Shown: positions 12,377 through 25,362, counted from the stretch's first letter. The stretch is DNA of 64,000 nucleotides from Plasmodium brasilianum (GCF_023973825.1 NC_090122.1:62001-126000); one strand, 5' to 3'. Notes: generated by a model from the sequence alone, not told the origin. Numbers and translations are program-made.

Positions 12377-14218
12377 TCTTAAATAAGATTTTAAATTTAA
12401 TATTAGCTGTAAACTTCTAATGAAACAAAAAAAAAAAAAAAATCATAAAATAAAAATTTAATAGGATTTTCCAATTTAAAATAACTTGATAAATTTTAAT
12501 GTTTTGCAAATATTATTATTATTTTTTTTGTTTATTGAGATATTTTGAAACATCGTGAAGTATTTAATATTTTACATGTTCCAATTATATATATACATTT
12601 ACATATAATGTACATGCATAATATAATTAATGTTTTCACTAAATATCCAAAATTTTCCAAAAATAATTTTACAGTTACAATTTATATAAGCGTTGAACAT
12701 ATATTTTAATTTTTTTCAGGATCTATATGACACAAGCATTAAATTTTTTCATACAAAAAGAGTAAAATTTTACTTTATTCAAATATTATATGAACGTACA
12801 TACTGATGGATAGGAATACTCCTTTATTATACATATGTACTTAAAATTTTTACTCAATTCAATAATATGATACAATTTAAGTAAAATATAGTAACAATCA
12901 CGTAATACCTTTTGAAGTTATTTATAATGGTTCATTTGCACTAAATACAAGCTAATGTTCTCCACGTTAAACATAAAAAAATAAGTTTATATTATTTTTG
13001 AATATTTTTTTTTATAAAATTAGTTCTTGACACATTATAAATTGTAATCATTAATATAATATTTGTCCTTAAATAAAAAATAAAGAGAAGAAACGAAAAA
13101 GTAGAGTAGAACAAAATAAAAATTGTGTGTATGCATATATATAAATAATTGTACCTTAATCTTTATCATATTTTTTTTATAATAAAAATACCATTGACTT
13201 TATCTTAGAAACAATACGTAACTCCTTTAAGACACTTTTCCTAGCACCCTCATATTTTAAACATTTATAAAAAATGAACTTTGGTATTTTAAAACATTCA
13301 TTATTTTTTTTATCTATATCGTGCATAAGAACGAAAATAAAATATAAAATATAACTTTTACAGCACCACATTATTTCCTCAACGTAAAATTTATAGAAAC
13401 ATTTGGATAACTGATTCCATCACATTTTACATGGATTCATATAAATATACTTATATATATATATATTAATTTACGAAATATTTTCGTTTAAATTTTATAA
13501 TATAGAGCAGTACGAAAAAAGAGAGTATGCTTAATTCCTCATAGCGTTTAAAAATTTAAGTTATTGATCATATTAAAATTTCAATTGCCAATTAAATGTG
13601 TTCTATTTATTTGCTTATATTTTTTGGAACACTCATATAATTTATAAGTAATAAATGAAGTAACGCTCCTTAAAATTTATTAACATCTTAGACTACTTTT
13701 TTTAAATTTATTTTCCCATTATTTTTGGCTCTCTTATGTTTCTGTTATAACTTGTAAAATATGGATACTTTTCATAATATATTTCTTTATATCATTTTTA
13801 TATTTTAATACTTTTTTTTTTTTTGTAATATAGCTATTTTTAATATTTATAAAATATTAAAAAATTTAAAATTCAAATGTGTTATCTTCAAATAAAAAAA
13901 AAAAAAAAGATAAAAAAAGAATAAGATTTAATTACATCAGGGAAATAATTGCGATACATGTGTTTTATATTTTCATTTTATTTCAAGAATCCTTATAACT
14001 TTATAATATATAATAAAATATAATATTTCTTTAATGATCTAGAGCATTCATTTTTGATCTCTCAATTCTTTTTTTTTTTTTTTTGTGTATAATAGTATGC
14101 TTTTTTAAAGCTTATTACAATGTGTGGAAATCTTCTCAGAATACAAATTATCCTCTTTCCTTTATTTTGTTTTTTTTTTTTTATTTAAATGATGTTTTTT
14201 ACATAACAAAGAGGAACT
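12377..14218. other. Spacer and SufD upstream region
   Basis: Divergent region between tRNA-Leu (minus) and SufD (plus). It must contain the SufD promoter, but Plasmodium promoters have no consensus I can point to. Poly-T tracts lie just upstream of the SufD start (14068-14083 and 14169-14182). It also contains the possible small ORF at 13177-13371 discussed in the findings. Confidence 0.5.
13177..13371 (-). CDS. Possible small ORF, 64 codons, unknown
   Basis: A minus-strand frame with an N-terminal hydrophobic segment (residues about 5-16) followed by a Lys/Arg- and Cys-containing stretch with sequences such as YEGARKSVLKELRI. The 3' half is less AT-rich and less homopolymeric than the surrounding DNA, which is why it stands out. 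I see no splice sites that obviously extend it, no domain, and no operon-like context. It could be a small secreted or membrane protein, an exon of an unrecognised gene, or chance. Confidence 0.2.
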   Translation of the reverse strand: MWCCKSYILYFIFVLMHDIDKKNNECFKIPKFIFYKCLKYEGARKSVLKELRIVSKIKSMVFLL

Positions 14219-17200
14219 ATGCCTAAACGTTTTATACGGAATTATGTTTTTGTTTTCCTTTTATTAACTAATAATTTTACGAACATTTTTTATTTTGTGG
14301 AGAACAAGAATTTTAATGATGTTTACACAATTAATGCAAAGTTTCTAAAAGACATAAAATTAAAGGAGGCCAATAAATTAAAACCCCAATATAAGAATTA
14401 TATTTTAAAAAATATAAAAAAAAATAAAAATAATATACGTAATCGCGGAGGACAGAAATATAATAGAAATGATATAAAAAAAAAGGTTTACTCTATTTAT
14501 TTCAACAAACATTTTGAAAATATATTTCACACGTATACGAAAATATTTTGCGACAAAAATATAACTTATTATGGAAAGTCTGGTGGTTATAAAAAAGTTG
14601 AAGGATCTTTGGGCAGCACCCTTAGTTCTTATGAAGAACATACACATATAAAAGAACACCATACGGAAAACATAAAAAATGTAAGAACTGTGCACAATGT
14701 AGGAAATACGCCATTAATAGCTAATGAAAGAGCATATTTGAAAAAAGGAAAGATGTATTTCCCGGAGATTTCCCGTAACTTTTTTATTAATTTATCCATC
14801 AGTAGCAGGAAAAGAAGAAAAAACAGAAGCTTCCAAAATTATCTAAGGAAGTACGAAGAATTATATAAAAAATTTACACCTGAAACAGATGAAGAGCAAG
14901 ATATTGATGATCATGTTTCAAAAAACAGTCATAATATGTCAAACATTATTATTAATGAGTGGTGTTTACGTAACAATGAGAACAAATATAATATGACTTT
15001 AATATATGACAGTTTATCAAACTTACATAATAATGAATACCGGGATGTAGAGAGTGTAAATAATTTTATAAAAAATAATGAAATAATTGAAAAACAAGAA
15101 TGGGAAGAAAAGAATAATCCATATTTAACCTATAAATATATATATAAATACAAAAACCCTATTGACCAAAAATATAATTTTTACAAATATGAATATTATA
15201 TTCCAAAATTGATAACGTATGATGAAGATATTTCCACTGAGCCTAAATTTGTACCTTCTAATTTTAACTCTCCCAAGTGTTATAATAATTCACCCATAAA
15301 TTCTTTAACAACAAGCGGATTTACTAGTAGAAATATTGACACGTTTGGTAAAGAAAGAAACAAAATATATTCGTTTGATACACCAAATGATGTTAAAAGG
15401 AATATATACTTTAACAATTTATTGTTAATTTCTTCATCGTATAATCAACATTTTTTTTCAAATTTAACCTTTCTGTTAAATTTACACACGTTACAAATTT
15501 TAATACGAGATAAAACTGCCATAGAAACAGACTACATAATTGATAAATTTGATCAGTTAAAAGAAAAACTGATAGAAATAAATGTAACCAATTCTAAGAA
15601 AGGTGAAAATTCTTTAAGTGTTAACCCAAGTAGTTCCGAAAAAAAACAAGCCCCTGTTATCTCATCAACCAATACTAATGTGCACTTGAACTTGAAAACT
15701 ATAAATGATGAGCTAAATAGTACAGAAGATGCAGAAAAAGGAGTCGAAATCAACAAGAATGTATCAAAAAAAGACGAGAACGTCAAAATAGATAAGATAG
15801 ACACCAGCAAAAATGAAGATATGCCCAGTGCTAACTACCAAATGGACGAGGAAATATCTCGCCATTTAACACACAAGAAAAGTTTATTTGATGATCAAAT
15901 TCAAGTGTTTAAAACAAAATATAGTGAAAACGTTTTAGAAGATAAAGAATTTATTAAATTATGGAAATATAATATGAACAGTGAAATAATAGAAAATATG
16001 AACAAAGTACCATTACCAAATATATACCTAAATATTGATGACCCAAAATATTGCTTATGGAAAATTTTACAAAATTCAGGAAAAAGTGCATTCAAAGAAA
16101 TTCCTACACCAAATCGAAAATTAGAAGCATGGAGACAACAATTAAACCTAAAAGATTTCTATAAACAAAACTTTGATACTAGTATTAGCTTAAGGAATAT
16201 ATCAAAAGAAGAACTAATTAATTTTAAGATGAAAATACTCAATACTTCTCATCAGGAAGATAAAAATGTGAAAGGATTTAAAAATGAAAATGAGCAAGGA
16301 TCATATGATAAAAATAGTTTAAATACACCAAAACAGGAAAAGAAAAAGCATCATGATGGTAATTATGAGGATGCCTCGGAAATTACTACATTACATCAAC
16401 GTGATGAAAAATATAAAAACCGTAATAATGCAGAAACACCCGATGGAGATGTTATAAAGGAAAATCATTATAGAGATGATGGAAAAGTATTGGGAGGTAA
16501 TGAAAAATCTTTAAAGGAACAGCCATATTTAACTACAAATATGAACAAAGAGATTATCAATTCAAGTTATAATAAAGATACAGAAATTAGTAAGTGCAAA
16601 CGCAAATATAAAGATGCATTTTATACATTAGTCGTAAGGGATGGAATTGTTGACGAATATTTATCAGATGATATAAGTATTTTAAAGAATTTAAATAATG
16701 AATTGAAGAAATCAGCAGAGAAAAATTCAGAAAACGAAAACGAATTACATGAAACTAGCAAAAATGATAACATAGAAGAAAAAACAAAAAAAAGCAAAAT
16801 ATTTGTAGGTAGCTTTTTTAACATAAAAGATGTCGAAGTAGAATACTTGATCAATAAAGAATTATATTTTATACCTGAACATTCTAATTGGTATAAAAAA
16901 AATACACAACCTTTTGTTAGGGGTCAAATAGGAAAACAATCAAGAAAATTTGACAATGATTACCCAATTTATGATTATAGAAAAAGTGACTTTGGTATGG
17001 CCAAATTTTCCTCTTTAAATTTAGCCTCAATTAAGGATTGTGCAGTTGTTTATCTAGATAAAGATATTGATTTAAGTGATAAATTTTTTCATATCATATT
17101 TATATCAACATCTAAAAATGAAGATGATCATGTTAATAATAAAGAGTCCGAATACACTGTCTATGAAAATGCACCTCTATGTGTAGATGCGCAAGATACA

Positions 17201-18220
17201 AATAAAACTTCTGAAGGTCTAACTAAAGGGGAAAAAGAAGATAATGACAGTAATAGCAGCAAAAGTGAAAATGTTCAATATGATGATACCCATACACGTA
17301 TTAATTTAAGCGGGAATGAAAAAGAAATTTCGGGAAAAGAAAAAAGAAAATATGCAGAAAAAGAACTGACCAATTATATGTATAGTCCAATAACTAACCC
17401 AAGACTAGTAGTATACATTAAAGCAAATAGTAAAATTAATATTTATGAATCTCATATATCTTTAAACAATAATAACAGTGGTCTTGTTAATGCCTTCTCT
17501 AGAATTTGCATGGAAGCAAAATCAAATGTGAAGCATACAATGTCTCAAGAATTGGGTAAGTACGTTTGGCACTTTCACAATGTTTCAGTAAAAAATGGAC
17601 TTGAAGCAAATTATAAATTTGTTGATATCCTTTTAGGTAGTAAGTCATCACGTGTTAATTTGCAAATAGAAGGTGAAAAAGGATGTAAACAAGAAAGCTA
17701 TGGTTTATCATTGTTAGAAGACAAACAAAACATTAGTCAATATGAAATGTTTCATCATGAACATCCATATATGGAGACCAACCAGTTATTTAAGTTTTTA
17801 GTCTCTGAAAAAGCACATGCTGTATGGAGAAGTAGAGGTAGAATTGAAAGAGATGCAATTAAGGCCAAGTTAAATACTTTATGTAGATCTGTGTTATTAA
17901 ATTTTGGAGCTAGTGCTGTAGCTATTCCTACTTTAGAAATTATTCCAAGTGATATAGAATATGCAAATCACGGGGCAACCATAAGTGATTTAGAAGAAGA
18001 ACCAATATTTTCTTTAATGACAAGAGGAATAAACGAAAAAATTGCAAGAGAAATTATTATGAAATCCTTTGTTAATGAAATTCTTGAACATATATCTGAT
18101 GAGAATCTTAAAGAAAGAGTTATCCAAAAGGTTATGAAATTTTCCACAAAGTACAAAAAAGTACCTCTTCCAGACTTTATTATGAAAAAAAAAAGATCAT
18201 TATGCACACCTTCTAAATAA
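14219..18220 (+). CDS. SufD: SufD-type Fe-S cluster scaffold component, apicoplast-targeted (SUF pathway)
   Basis: Single exon, 1333 residues. The C-terminal part (about residues 1060-1310) is the SufB/SufD beta-helix family domain. The segments ANHGATISDLEEEPIFSLMT and RGINEKIAREIIMKSFVNEI are the family's most conserved end, preceded by SEKAHAVWRSRGRI. In the SUF system SufD works with SufB and SufC (SufBC2D) to assemble Fe-S clusters. In Plasmodium SufB is encoded by the plastid genome, so a nuclear copy of this family points to SufD. The N-terminus has a hydrophobic leader (residues about 8-28) followed by a basic, Asn/Lys-rich stretch, as in bipartite apicoplast targeting. The middle is a long low-complexity Asn/Lys/Glu insertion, so the protein is about three times the bacterial length. 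The start is the first in-frame ATG and directly precedes the hydrophobic leader. The choice of SufD over SufB is from known biology. Confidence 0.9.
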   Translation: MPKRFIRNYVFVFLLLTNNFTNIFYFVENKNFNDVYTINAKFLKDIKLKEANKLKPQYKNYILKNIKKNKNNIRNRGGQKYNRNDIKKKVYSIYFNKHFENIFHTYTKIFCDKNITYYGKSGGYKKVEGSLGSTLSSYEEHTHIKEHHTENIKNVRTVHNVGNTPLIANERAYLKKGKMYFPEISRNFFINLSISSRKRRKNRSFQNYLRKYEELYKKFTPETDEEQDIDDHVSKNSHNMSNIIINEWCLRNNENKYNMTLIYDSLSNLHNNEYRDVESVNNFIKNNEIIEKQEWEEKNNPYLTYKYIYKYKNPIDQKYNFYKYEYYIPKLITYDEDISTEPKFVPSNFNSPKCYNNSPINSLTTSGFTSRNIDTFGKERNKIYSFDTPNDVKRNIYFNNLLLISSSYNQHFFSNLTFLLNLHTLQILIRDKTAIETDYIIDKFDQLKEKLIEINVTNSKKGENSLSVNPSSSEKKQAPVISSTNTNVHLNLKTINDELNSTEDAEKGVEINKNVSKKDENVKIDKIDTSKNEDMPSANYQMDEEISRHLTHKKSLFDDQIQVFKTKYSENVLEDKEFIKLWKYNMNSEIIENMNKVPLPNIYLNIDDPKYCLWKILQNSGKSAFKEIPTPNRKLEAWRQQLNLKDFYKQNFDTSISLRNISKEELINFKMKILNTSHQEDKNVKGFKNENEQGSYDKNSLNTPKQEKKKHHDGNYEDASEITTLHQRDEKYKNRNNAETPDGDVIKENHYRDDGKVLGGNEKSLKEQPYLTTNMNKEIINSSYNKDTEISKCKRKYKDAFYTLVVRDGIVDEYLSDDISILKNLNNELKKSAEKNSENENELHETSKNDNIEEKTKKSKIFVGSFFNIKDVEVEYLINKELYFIPEHSNWYKKNTQPFVRGQIGKQSRKFDNDYPIYDYRKSDFGMAKFSSLNLASIKDCAVVYLDKDIDLSDKFFHIIFISTSKNEDDHVNNKESEYTVYENAPLCVDAQDTNKTSEGLTKGEKEDNDSNSSKSENVQYDDTHTRINLSGNEKEISGKEKRKYAEKELTNYMYSPITNPRLVVYIKANSKINIYESHISLNNNNSGLVNAFSRICMEAKSNVKHTMSQELGKYVWHFHNVSVKNGLEANYKFVDILLGSKSSRVNLQIEGEKGCKQESYGLSLLEDKQNISQYEMFHHEHPYMETNQLFKFLVSEKAHAVWRSRGRIERDAIKAKLNTLCRSVLLNFGASAVAIPTLEIIPSDIEYANHGATISDLEEEPIFSLMTRGINEKIAREIIMKSFVNEILEHISDENLKERVIQKVMKFSTKYKKVPLPDFIMKKKRSLCTPSK

Positions 18221-18360
18221 GGAGAAATATATGAATTAATATACTTATAATATATGACACCAGGCGCGTTGAAAGATGTATGAGGTTAGTCCACTCCCAA
18301 AGGGGATTCGAATGAAGAAACAGCTACTATTGGATAAAAAATTAAAAACAGGAATTTAAT

Positions 18361-18403
<43 letters not shown>

Positions 18404-18998
18404 TTATTGGAAGTTGTAGCTATGAAATAGACACAATTTTGGTGTTATTTTGAAAAACAGCATGGTATGAGTATTTAACAAAAACAATAAGTGAGATTCT
18501 AACATATAAGAACCCTTTTTAAGATGCGTACATATGTTAAAATATATATATGTACATATATACAGTACACATGTTTTCCAATTGTACCCGTAATTAAAAC
18601 TGTGCAAAAAAAAATTCACGAATTCGAAGGAACTTAACCAAATTGTTGATGATATACAATTTCTTGTTCTATTAGGAAATTATTCTCAAACTCTGTGATT
18701 AAAATTTGTAGTTACACATTTAAAGGAAAGAAAGAAATTTCGTTGTTCACTTGAATATTAGTTCCTTTAAGAAGAAAGCAAAAGTAATATAAATATTTTG
18801 TTTTTTCCTTTTTTTTTTTTTTTTTTTTTGTATCATTTATATTTCATTAGTTGCGCTATTTATATTAGCATTATCTATCCTTTTAATGCTATTAATTTAA
18901 AACTTACTATTTTTTTTTTTTTTTTTTTTATTTTAGGCAATAAAAAGAAACCAAAACTGGATATACTCAAATTTTATATATTTGCACAAGTACAATTA
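18221..18998. other. Convergent spacer between SufD and the CPW-WPC gene
   Basis: Tail-to-tail 3' regions. It contains a less AT-rich patch at about 18255-18345, right after the SufD stop, and a pure TA microsatellite at 18365-18395. Poly-T tracts at 18808-18829 and 18911-18929 lie close to the 3' end of the minus-strand gene. No coding frame is convincing. Confidence 0.5.
18365..18395. repeat. (TA)n microsatellite
   Basis: About 31 bases of uninterrupted TA dinucleotide, downstream of SufD. Likely length-polymorphic between isolates. Confidence 0.9.
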
Positions 18999-21305
18999 TT
19001 ACTCTAAGGTAATTCCTTTTTTTGAAATATCTGTTCCCTTGAGCAACTTTTCTATTGTATTAGGACTAACTGTGTCATTCTCTATTTGTGGAATATTTTC
19101 GTTTTGTATATTAGGAAATTGAGCTTCACAAGTTTCTTCAAAATTATACTTTTGCTCAAGATTTAATGATAATATATCTTGAGTTTCTTTACATGGTCCA
19201 TTATATTTTTCACTCGGTGTGCACATTCCTTTATTCTTTCCTTCATTGACATATTCAAAGTATAAAGGACATTTCGAATAGTCTCTTTGTGAGTTTTCAA
19301 CACATAACCATTTAACATTACATTTTTTGCTAAATATTTCTTTCTCCTTTATGTCCATGTAGTCAAAATGAGTTATACGAGGACAATTGACTGGGGGGTT
19401 GTAATAATCTGGGGATTTACACACTCCTGATGCCATCAAATTTACCCACTCCCTAGGACAATCATATATGTCATAGCCATATGTGCACTTATTCTTACAT
19501 GGCCATGGAATTCCATATTTTGAAGAAAAAGCTACTCTTTGCTGAGAAATTTTTATATTAAAAGTTTTTGATTTTATTTATTTTGTTTTCTTTTTTGTTA
19601 ATACAAAGGAAAAATCAGGATGGAAATAAGATTCATACAATGATGAATTTAAGCTCAACGTATAAAGTGTATACTACTCATTTGAGTTAACTGATATATC
19701 TATCTATATATGCATACATATACCCGTGCAATTATAGAAATATTTATGTAAATTCATGTTCTTATGAATGAAGTAACCTTTTTACAAGTCCAAAAAAACT
19801 TTTTTTTTTTTTTTTTTATTTACATGGTTAGACATGTGGCTTATTAATTCCATTTCCTCCTTTGAAATTAACCCTTCGAATTCTTTGCTACCGCTGCATA
19901 TATCTTTTTTCGTATTGTAAGACCATCCTGTTATTGAAAATGTTTTATTATTATTCTTTTTATTAACTCTTGGTTATATGGTTTTCAATTTCTAATTAGT
20001 TCAATTTTAAAAAAATGCAATTTCTACATATACCAACTACGTTTTATGTTTTACTTTTTTTTCTTTTTTAACCTTTAGGACATGTTATTGAATAATCTCT
20101 TTCTGCAAGCAAAAAATATAAAAACATGTTTTTTAAGTTAAATAATTTTTCAAGTTATATCTCCCTTTTATTAACTTATAACCCTAACAAATTATATTTT
20201 TCGTAATGATTATCACGTTCTACTACCGATTGCTACGATTTCAATATTCTACATTATTCTAGTATATATAGTTTGTGTATATATATATATATTATATATG
20301 CTTTTTATTTTTTTTCTTTTAGAACAGACCGCATGATTCCTCTTTGCATGGCCAAACCTACATATAATTTGAACAATTGACTATATGGTACTTTTGAAAT
20401 CCTTATTAACTTATTATATCACTTTCATGTATTTCGCCATTTTTTTTTTTTTTTTTTTTTATTTGCATATAAATTAGTTCTATTTGTGTTTTTTTCATTA
20501 ATATTAAGACTGATAAAGTACCACTTTACAAGCTGAAAAAAGAAGAAATGATATAATATAAATGTAACAAAATAAAGTAGTAAAGTGGTGAAGTAATAAA
20601 GTTGTTTTCCTTTATATATGAATTTTAAAACACTTTCAAGATACCAGAAGAAAATTCCTCCTTTTCGTTTTGTGTGAAAGCTCCAAAATCCTAAAACGAT
20701 AAGTACATATAATGTGTACATTTACGCATATACACATGTTTCTATATAACAAATAATCCATATATGTTTATACTCACATACACATAAAATATATTTACCA
20801 TTGTCTTGCTACAACCCCCAGAATAATTTCTGCATCAAAAAAAAAAAAAAAAATATAATATTTCAAAACATTAAAAACATATTTTCAGGTTAACTATAAT
20901 AAAAGTAATTATAATTAATTTCATCACTCGAAAAATTCTTATCTTTCTGTTATATACATATATATATATGTACATACCGAGGAGCTTCACACTTTCCGGT
21001 GTACGTCCAATTTTCAGGACACTCCTTTAAGTAATCCCTTTCACTATTACCACATGACTCATTAAGGCATAACCAATTGACTTCAAATAATATATGGATA
21101 ACACACTTATAATAAATTATATTATTATTTATAATACTTTATAAAATCATATGTTATTCTTATATAAAGTCAAATATGTTTTTTTTTGCACCTTTGCAAT
21201 CTACTCCTATGACACTTTTCTCCTTTGCACTTAATGGTTCAAAGGCCATAATATGAGAACAAGGTCCAGAATAGTCTCTTTCACAAAAAATAAAATAAAA
21301 TAAAG

Positions 21306-21341
<36 letters not shown>

Positions 21342-22316
21342 ATGCAAATCTAAATAATTTACAAATTAAAATATATATTTATACATTTATATGAGTTGAT
21401 CTGTATTATATATATATTATTTTTATACTTTGGTGATATACATTGTGTTTCTGATATTTGTTCCCATGTAGAAGGACACTGTTTTGAGTAATCTCGTAAA
21501 CATATTCTATCATCAATAGGCTTTTTAGATGACCATTTTCCTTCTACCAAATCTTCCATAAACAGTTTTTCTAAATTACTAGGAATTTTAACATCTAATA
21601 AATCAGTGCTTAAAGATGATGGACTTTTTGTCTCCTCGTAATGACTAAAAAATTTCAAGTAATAGCGTATCATGCTTCGAGTAACTTTAACATGTGTACA
21701 TATGTATGTATATAAATATATTATCTTTATTCATGTATATCTAACGTTTTTCTCTTTTTTCTGATTTTTTAATATTTTAATTTTTATTATTTTTTTTTTC
21801 TCTTAAATTAACCTTTCTAAATTCTCTTTTATAACAGCTGTACATTAAAAAAAATTAATAATAAGGAAAAAGAATAGGATGAACATGTTAAACATTCCTT
21901 AACAACTTTAATAGGTATTTGTATATAATTTATTTATATTCCAAAATATAATACGTAAGCGAGTTTAATATACAACTCACAGAAGAATAAAATGCATAAT
22001 AAAATATAAATAATAACACGTCTACATTTCTTATTTTTTGATATTTTTTATGCTTTAAAATACCTCCTAATTCTTTTCCTGTATCCATATCTCTTCAAAA
22101 TGTTAATAAAAAAAAAAAAAAATCAGTTTTTTAAATTTTAATTTTCATAATTTTTCTTTTATTATATTTTAACAACATATTTTATGTGTTGTTATTGAAA
22201 TAAAGGAGATTATATATCATACGCTACCTATTTTAACAATTTTTGTTTTTTCCTCGGTAATTTTAGTTCATTATACATAATATAAATATGTGTATATGAA
22301 TATGTACATAAGTACG

Positions 22317-22347
<31 letters not shown>

Positions 22348-22888
22348 AAGCATACATATTAGCATAATTGTCATCTTTTTGCAACTCTTTTTTAAACTTC
22401 CGTTACCCCTCATGTTCCTTCTCTTTCACGTCTTCCGCCATTATATGCATAGCGCGTGGCACAATTTTTTTAATTTTTTTTTTTTTTTTTTCTTCTATTT
22501 CTTTTTCATTTTTAGAAGGACTAAAAGCATTTTTAATGTTGTGTATTCTCTTATTTTTTACGATATCTTTTTTTATTTCATTTTCATCTATTTCCTGATT
22601 GTTCTCTAATTTCATTCTTTTAGTAGTTCCATATATTATATTTGTGCCTTCACTAAATTTTTTAACTTTTCCATTTTTTTTAACAACAGCATAAGAGTTA
22701 ACATTTCCATTTTTTGGTAATTCCCATATATGATTGTAATTAACATCTACAATTTTTATTGGTCTTCCTCTATTATCTAATTGATACACCCCATTTTCAA
22801 CATTAGGATATTTCCTTTGAGAAAATATTTTTATTCCCAAAATTTGTTTAATAAATAAAACAAAAAAAACAACTTGAACTTTTTTCAT
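18999..22888 (-). CDS. CPW-WPC family protein, 13 exons, secreted or surface protein
   Basis: Exons on the minus strand: 22888-22407, 22092-22064, 21837-21813, 21644-21429, 21277-21192, 21080-20978, 20829-20799, 20690-20645, 20532-20522, 20357-20330, 20102-20073, 19927-19824, 19541-18999. All introns are GT-AG and phases agree, giving about 577 residues. Residues 1-18 are a signal peptide (MKKVQVVFFVLFIKQILG). About five CPW-WPC repeats follow, each with DYS..CP..W, a C-x-(A/S)-P-x-x-Y-x-G-x-C part, and an ending such as CKVNWLC, CKVVWPC, IPWPC or CNVKWLC. The last repeat lacks the final W-x-C. The family is known from Plasmodium as a set of zygote/ookinete proteins, often transcribed in gametocytes and translationally repressed. 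That role is inferred from the family. Exon 9 is only 11 nt. The exact donor of exon 9 was chosen because it restores the C-x-V-x-W-x-C spacing. Confidence 0.85.
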
Positions 22889-25315
22889 CTTTTTTTTTTC
22901 TTTTTTTTTTTGCTCTTTTTTCTAAGATTATGAAGCACACCAATAAAAAAAAAAAAAATTCCAGAAAAAATAATTGTAAACTTTTTAAATAAAAAAAAAA
23001 AAAAAAAATTGATCTTTTAAAGTAATAAAAGGTATATGATGGAGTAAAAAAAAATAGTACCTATAAGTAAATACACATAAATCTGCGTGTTTCTTATCAC
23101 GAGATTGTCTACAAATACAAAGAAAATGTTAAACAACTGATTGACTGCACTTACATAACTTCCATATAAAAAGGAAAATGTAAAAAACATATTTCAGCTA
23201 ATAACCAGAAAGTAAATGTTCAGAACTGCAAAATAAAACAAAAGGGAAAAAAAAAATAAAAATAAATAAATACACATGCAGAAAAGGTTACAGAAATATT
23301 CTTTCGCGTTAAGACGTTGTTCGAAGAATCAGATTATGTTTCATTGTTTTAATGTTTTCTTTTTAGAATTGACAAAGTCTACATATAACATTATTTTCAA
23401 AATTGTTAAAAACTTAAAAATTTCCACTTACCTTTGTGTATGTACACATTTTTCTTTTTTTCAAACCTGTTCATATTTACTATTACTATATTCTCTATCC
23501 TTTTATTTTTCTTTTCCTTTTTTTTCATTTTTTTTTTTAAGTTAATTCAAGATGACTGATCAATAAATATATTCCATCAACTTTGTACTAAGAAAAAATA
23601 CATGTCATAATATTTTGCTATTTATATTAATAATATAAACAAAACAATGTTATTTTGTTTTGTATTGAAATATTTTCAATTAAAATATGTTAAACGATGA
23701 AAAATAATTTCCCAAAATATAGATAGTTAAAAGCTATTTTGCAACTTCATTTTGTTGTTAAAATGTATTTTTCAAAAAAAAAGTTCACTTGAATGATTTT
23801 CAACAGTGTTATTATTATTATTCACATAAAACAAAAACAATTTTTAATTTATGCAAATAATAAATGGATTTTCTAAATGAACAACACTTTAAAACTTGTT
23901 TTACATATATTTTAGAGCAATTCGATTTTGATATATTTTTTTTTTTTCTTAAACTCATAATATATTAAAATAATAAAGCTGTCTTAAATATTTCATGTCC
24001 CATGAAATTTGAAAAAAAAAAAATAAAACTTTTAAGATGTGCGTCATTGTATATGTAAGTGAACTCGTAATGTTTGTTGTTCGAAAAATGAGAAGTACTT
24101 TTTTCACAAAAAAAGAAATGTCCTTCGATATTATGTAAACGTGGTCATCCAAATGAATGATAAACTATATTTTGTATAATATATTTAACATTATTCATTT
24201 TTATTAGAAATTGTTTTTAATTTCAAGAGTCTTACAATATAACATGTTATTAAAATTAATACATAAGTATATATATATATATGTATATATCCTTATGTGC
24301 ACATAAATAAATAAGTTGCAGCAGAAGTACATACGGAACAACGTATCTGTTGAAAACCCTGTGTAATAATACATTCACATTTTTCCACTAAAAAATAAAA
24401 GGAAAAAATTATTCTTAAGAAAGCTCTTAAAATATAATTAATTTAATCCCCCAATATATGTATGTTTTTCATAAAATGATACTAAAAAGTAAAAGGTATT
24501 ATTTCACATATTAATCAGTAAAATAATGACATAATAAGAAAAAATGTACATTCTTTTTTTTTATATTTGTACAAACTTTTTCTGCAAGATTAATTTATGT
24601 ACACATATACATATGCAAAAACGAATACATGTATATGTTAAAAAAAATTTATTATGCCCTATTATATTTTTAATTTTTACTTTTTCTAATATCCTTTCTT
24701 TTCTACTCCAGTTCTTCGAAAGAAAAAAAAATAAAATAAATAAATAAATAATACAATACATTTACAATTTATATAAATACAGATCCAATATAAATCTAGT
24801 TTAATTTTGTGATACAATAAAAGCAACTAGCATAATAAATTTATTACATATTTCAGCTAATTACAGCAGTTATAGTTATGTATACATGTTTTAATGGCAT
24901 TAATATAATGCTCAACTTGTAGGTAAATACCATCTTCCCTTATCTTTTTCATATACTATTGTATGCTAACAGAAATAGGCTACTAGTTCGTTTTTAAATA
25001 ACAATACATACATATTCATATATGTGGATATACATTCATTTTTATATATTCCAACCTACAATAGCATATAAATGGTAAACTTAAAGAATAAACTTAAAGA
25101 ATATTAGTTACAGAATAGATTGAGCGTAACCTCAGCAAGAAGAAGCAAGAGAACAAGGTAAAATAAAATCATTGTTATATGTGTGAAATGTCATAGATGA
25201 GATTTACTTAGCACTACTAAAAAAACGTAAGAACAATTTCCATATTTCAAGCAATCATACTAATGAATGGAATCATGTAAAGGGGGAAACACAAAAACGT
25301 ATAATTAAATGTATA

Positions 25316-25362
<47 letters not shown>

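Noticed and set aside
18620..18720. Possible C/D-box snoRNA (TTGATGAT near 18645).
   Set aside because: No convincing D box (CTGA) or terminal stem was found.
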